Virus record (IMG/VR): IMGVR_UViG_3300042514_001698 | Span: 1 to 38,434 of that record | Length of the DNA: 38,434 nucleotides | From: a virus | Direction: 5' to 3' (one strand) | Part shown: one piece after another, positions 37,473-38,434 of the stretch | Layout of the letters: every line of letters begins with the position of its first letter | Numbering within the stretch: the stretch's first letter is position 1 | The notes under the pieces: model-generated | The model's input: the letters and a program-made list of their open reading frames with translations, nothing else | The model's database searches: none | Told to the model about the DNA's origin: nothing | Made by a program: the position numbers and the translations under genes

Positions 37473-37700
37473 ATGGAAGTCCCTAGCTCCGTCATCATCA
37501 CCGTCATCACCGTCCTCGCCGGTGCCATCGCCACCATGGGCCGCGTCATCTGGTCCAGCATGCAGCGCCGGGAGCGGGAACTCGGCGAACGCATCGACGA
37601 GCAAGGCGGCATCATCCATACCCTCCAAAAGGACATCAAGCACCTCTCCGGCGGCTGCGGCCTCGAATCATGCCACTGGAAATTCCGCCGCCGCGACTGA
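37473..37700 (+). CDS. Holin-like or lysis-accessory membrane protein, 75 aa
   Basis: A 75-residue protein with one N-terminal membrane helix (about 4-24, PSSVIITVITVLAGAIATMGR). An amphipathic, coiled-coil-like segment (MQRRERELGERIDEQGGIIHTLQKDIKHL) follows, then a Cys-containing basic end (GCGLESCHWKFRRRD). Single-helix proteins of this shape directly after an endolysin are often holins (class III) or spanin-like components. It is the last phage gene before the attachment site. No terminator hairpin was seen behind it. Confidence 0.65.
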   Translation: MEVPSSVIITVITVLAGAIATMGRVIWSSMQRRERELGERIDEQGGIIHTLQKDIKHLSGGCGLESCHWKFRRRD

Positions 37701-37778
37701 CCTCCCACCAATTAACCAAAGTCACCTCCCAATCTGCGGAACTCTTGCGGAACCCAAGCCCGGATTCCTTGAAGAATG

Positions 37779-37829
37779 AAGCTCCTGAGGTAGGGTTCGA
37801 ACCTAACGAAGCGAGTCCGCTAAACGGAC
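37779..37829 (-). other. tRNA 3'-half-like att core
   Basis: Read on the - strand, this has a T-arm-like TTAGG-TTCGAAC-CCTAC with one mismatch at its base, then an acceptor-like CTCAGGA and G. A 5-bp hairpin GTCCG/CGGAC (37815-37829) lies where an anticodon arm would be, but its 5-nt loop is not a normal anticodon loop. No 5' half (D arm, TCCTGAG acceptor strand) is present. Phages that integrate into tRNA genes carry exactly such 3' ends to restore the gene. The AGGA-G end suggests tRNA-Asn as target, at low certainty. Confidence 0.55.
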
Positions 37830-37842
37830 ACATCCCCGCCTT

Positions 37843-37860
37843 TTGTTGATTTCTCAACAA
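37843..37860. repeat. Inverted repeat at the integrase stop codon
   Basis: TTGTTGA (37843-37849) and TCAACAA (37854-37860) form a perfect 7-bp palindrome with a TTTC spacer, covering the integrase stop codon. No T run follows on the integrase strand, so a standard terminator is unlikely. It may be a core-type or Xis-type binding site, or a weak hairpin. Confidence 0.55.
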
Positions 37861-38434
37861 ATCGCCCGCGCCGGATTCTCCCCCGACCGTTGTTCCAAGT
37901 CCAATTCTGCGGAACTTTTGCGGAACTCATCCGCGGCGAAATCCAGCCCGAACCACGCCTCCCCCAGCTCCTCCGGCTGGGGATTGTGATACCGGTGGTT
38001 GAGCATCCCCACGCTGGTCCCCATCTCCTCCGCCAGCCTTGGAAGGTCCCGGATCACCGCGTTGCGGTATGACCCATACGAATGCCGGAGCGCGTTCTTT
38101 GGCCAACCGGCCGCCCCAAACAACAATTTCCCCAGGCGGAACAACTCCCGCTCCTCGACAGGATTCTTGAGGCACACCGGCCCCGTCATCCCTGGACGGA
38201 TCCCGGCCCACTCGAGGCCCGCCCGCAGCGCGTCAGACATCGGCACCCGCCGCGGCGTGTCGACCTTGGAGACCTCCGCCGGCACCATCACCGCAGAGAA
38301 CCGCCAATCAATGTCCTCGCACGCCAGCCCCCGCTTGTCCCGCTTCTTCGCCCCCGCCTTCGTCGGCGGCGCGATTTCCTCCGGCCGCAAGCCAGCAAAG
38401 GCCCCGAGCACAGCCCACACGCGAAAATCCGGCG
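37854..38434 (-). CDS. int: Tyrosine integrase, C-terminal 193 residues (N-terminus cut by window edge)
   Basis: Catalytic end of the integrase, corresponding to residues 229-421 when aligned with the copy at 1-981. R245 (AGLRPEE), R345-H346 in NALRHSYGSY and the probable nucleophile Y377 in NHRYHNP are visible. The box before R345 reads N-x-x-R where H-x-x-R is usual, and the position after the helix reads MGTS where most relatives have MGH/MGN. Such ends (LRHSY.SYR...AEEMG) are what I recall from PVC-group integrases. The stop lies in the inverted repeat beside the att core. At its start it matches 1-296 at all but 11 of 296 bases. Confidence 0.93.
   Translation of the reverse strand, partial: PDFRVWAVLGAFAGLRPEEIAPPTKAGAKKRDKRGLACEDIDWRFSAVMVPAEVSKVDTPRRVPMSDALRAGLEWAGIRPGMTGPVCLKNPVEERELFRLGKLLFGAAGWPKNALRHSYGSYRNAVIRDLPRLAEEMGTSVGMLNHRYHNPQPEELGEAWFGLDFAADEFRKSSAELDLEQRSGENPARAIC
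38139..38434. repeat. Terminal repeat, right copy (pairs with 1-296)
   Basis: Colinear with 1-296, 11 mismatches, none in the last 127 nt (38308-38434). The window therefore ends exactly where the exact match with its own left part reaches 127 nt. If the genome is circular, 38434 joins to 297 and the integrase continues without a frameshift (581 + 685 = 1266 nt, 422 codons with stop). Confidence 0.9.

Larger units (their letters stand above)
37733..37926. other. attP: Candidate attP with arm-type GCGGAAC repeats
   Basis: Between the last late gene and the integrase stop, and running into the integrase 3' end, GCGGAAC occurs four times: 37736-37742, 37747-37753, 37909-37915 and 37920-37926. 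Each pair is spaced 11 nt, within a 21-nt segment repeated 20/21 (37733-37753, 37906-37926). The pairs flank a tRNA-like core (37779-37829). Arm sites in pairs around a core, next to int, is the layout of tyrosine-integrase attP regions. Strand exchange position is not known. Confidence 0.65.

Noticed and set aside
37779-37860. Complete tRNA gene beside the integrase
   Set aside because: Only a T arm and an acceptor-like strand are present; D arm and the 5' acceptor partner TCCTGAG are missing, so it is an att core and not a gene.
1-38434. Toxin-antitoxin, retron or other known defence system
   Set aside because: The two RHH proteins have no toxin partner, and no reverse transcriptase, TIR, nuclease pair or similar module was recognised.

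Overview
This window is one near-complete temperate bacteriophage genome: a podovirus with a T7-type virion, probably infecting a high-GC bacterium of the Verrucomicrobiota/PVC group. The host guess rests on three things: the style of the integrase C-terminus, extremely C-ending codons on the + strand, and almost no Shine-Dalgarno sites. It is an inference. Most genes are on the + strand; only the integrase and one ribbon-helix-helix regulator are on the - strand.

Ends. The window opens inside the integrase gene (residues 1-327, C-terminus missing) and closes inside a second, colinear copy (residues 229-421, N-terminus missing). Positions 1-296 and 38139-38434 align without gaps and differ at 11 sites, all within the first 169 bases. 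The last 127 bases are identical, and joining the copies restores an open 421-codon integrase. The simplest reading is a circular phage genome of about 38,138 bp with a short variant tip at the left. Tandem related prophages are the alternative. Next to the integrase 3' end is a probable attP: the 3' half of a tRNA flanked by paired GCGGAAC repeats.

Layout. 1-1830: integrase, a small membrane protein, and two divergent ribbon-helix-helix proteins around a repeat-rich operator (probable lysis-lysogeny switch). 1849-7056: closely packed small early genes, mostly joined by ATGA overlaps. They include HTH proteins, a DUF6884-like protein, a sliding-clamp-like protein, a RusA-like resolvase, a DnaQ-like exonuclease and an AP2-like protein. 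7072-10519: replication functions, with a DnaD-like initiator whose gene holds iteron-like repeats (candidate origin), a DnaC-like helicase loader, two accessory genes of different composition, a stand-alone DnaA domain IV protein and a winged-helix protein. No polymerase, primase or helicase gene was found, so the phage probably recruits the host replisome.

10516-24200: packaging and virion assembly in T7 order. This runs small and large terminase, portal, scaffold, capsid, tail tubular A and B, then gp13-, gp14- and gp15-like internal proteins. A tRNA-like gene precedes the scaffold, and three hairpin terminators bracket the capsid gene. 24210-32561: one 2,783-residue protein in the gp16 position that looks like a giant polyvalent ejected protein. 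32615-36383: tail fibre (T7 gp17-type N-terminus), two lectin-like or small accessory proteins, and a receptor-binding protein whose central module has foreign composition. 36395-37700: lysis cassette (DUF1353, a 39-residue peptide, an M15 peptidase endolysin and a holin-like protein).

The genes form a complete temperate life cycle. The virion is T7-like, but there is no phage RNA polymerase, so transcription must depend on host polymerase and on the phage's own small DNA-binding proteins.
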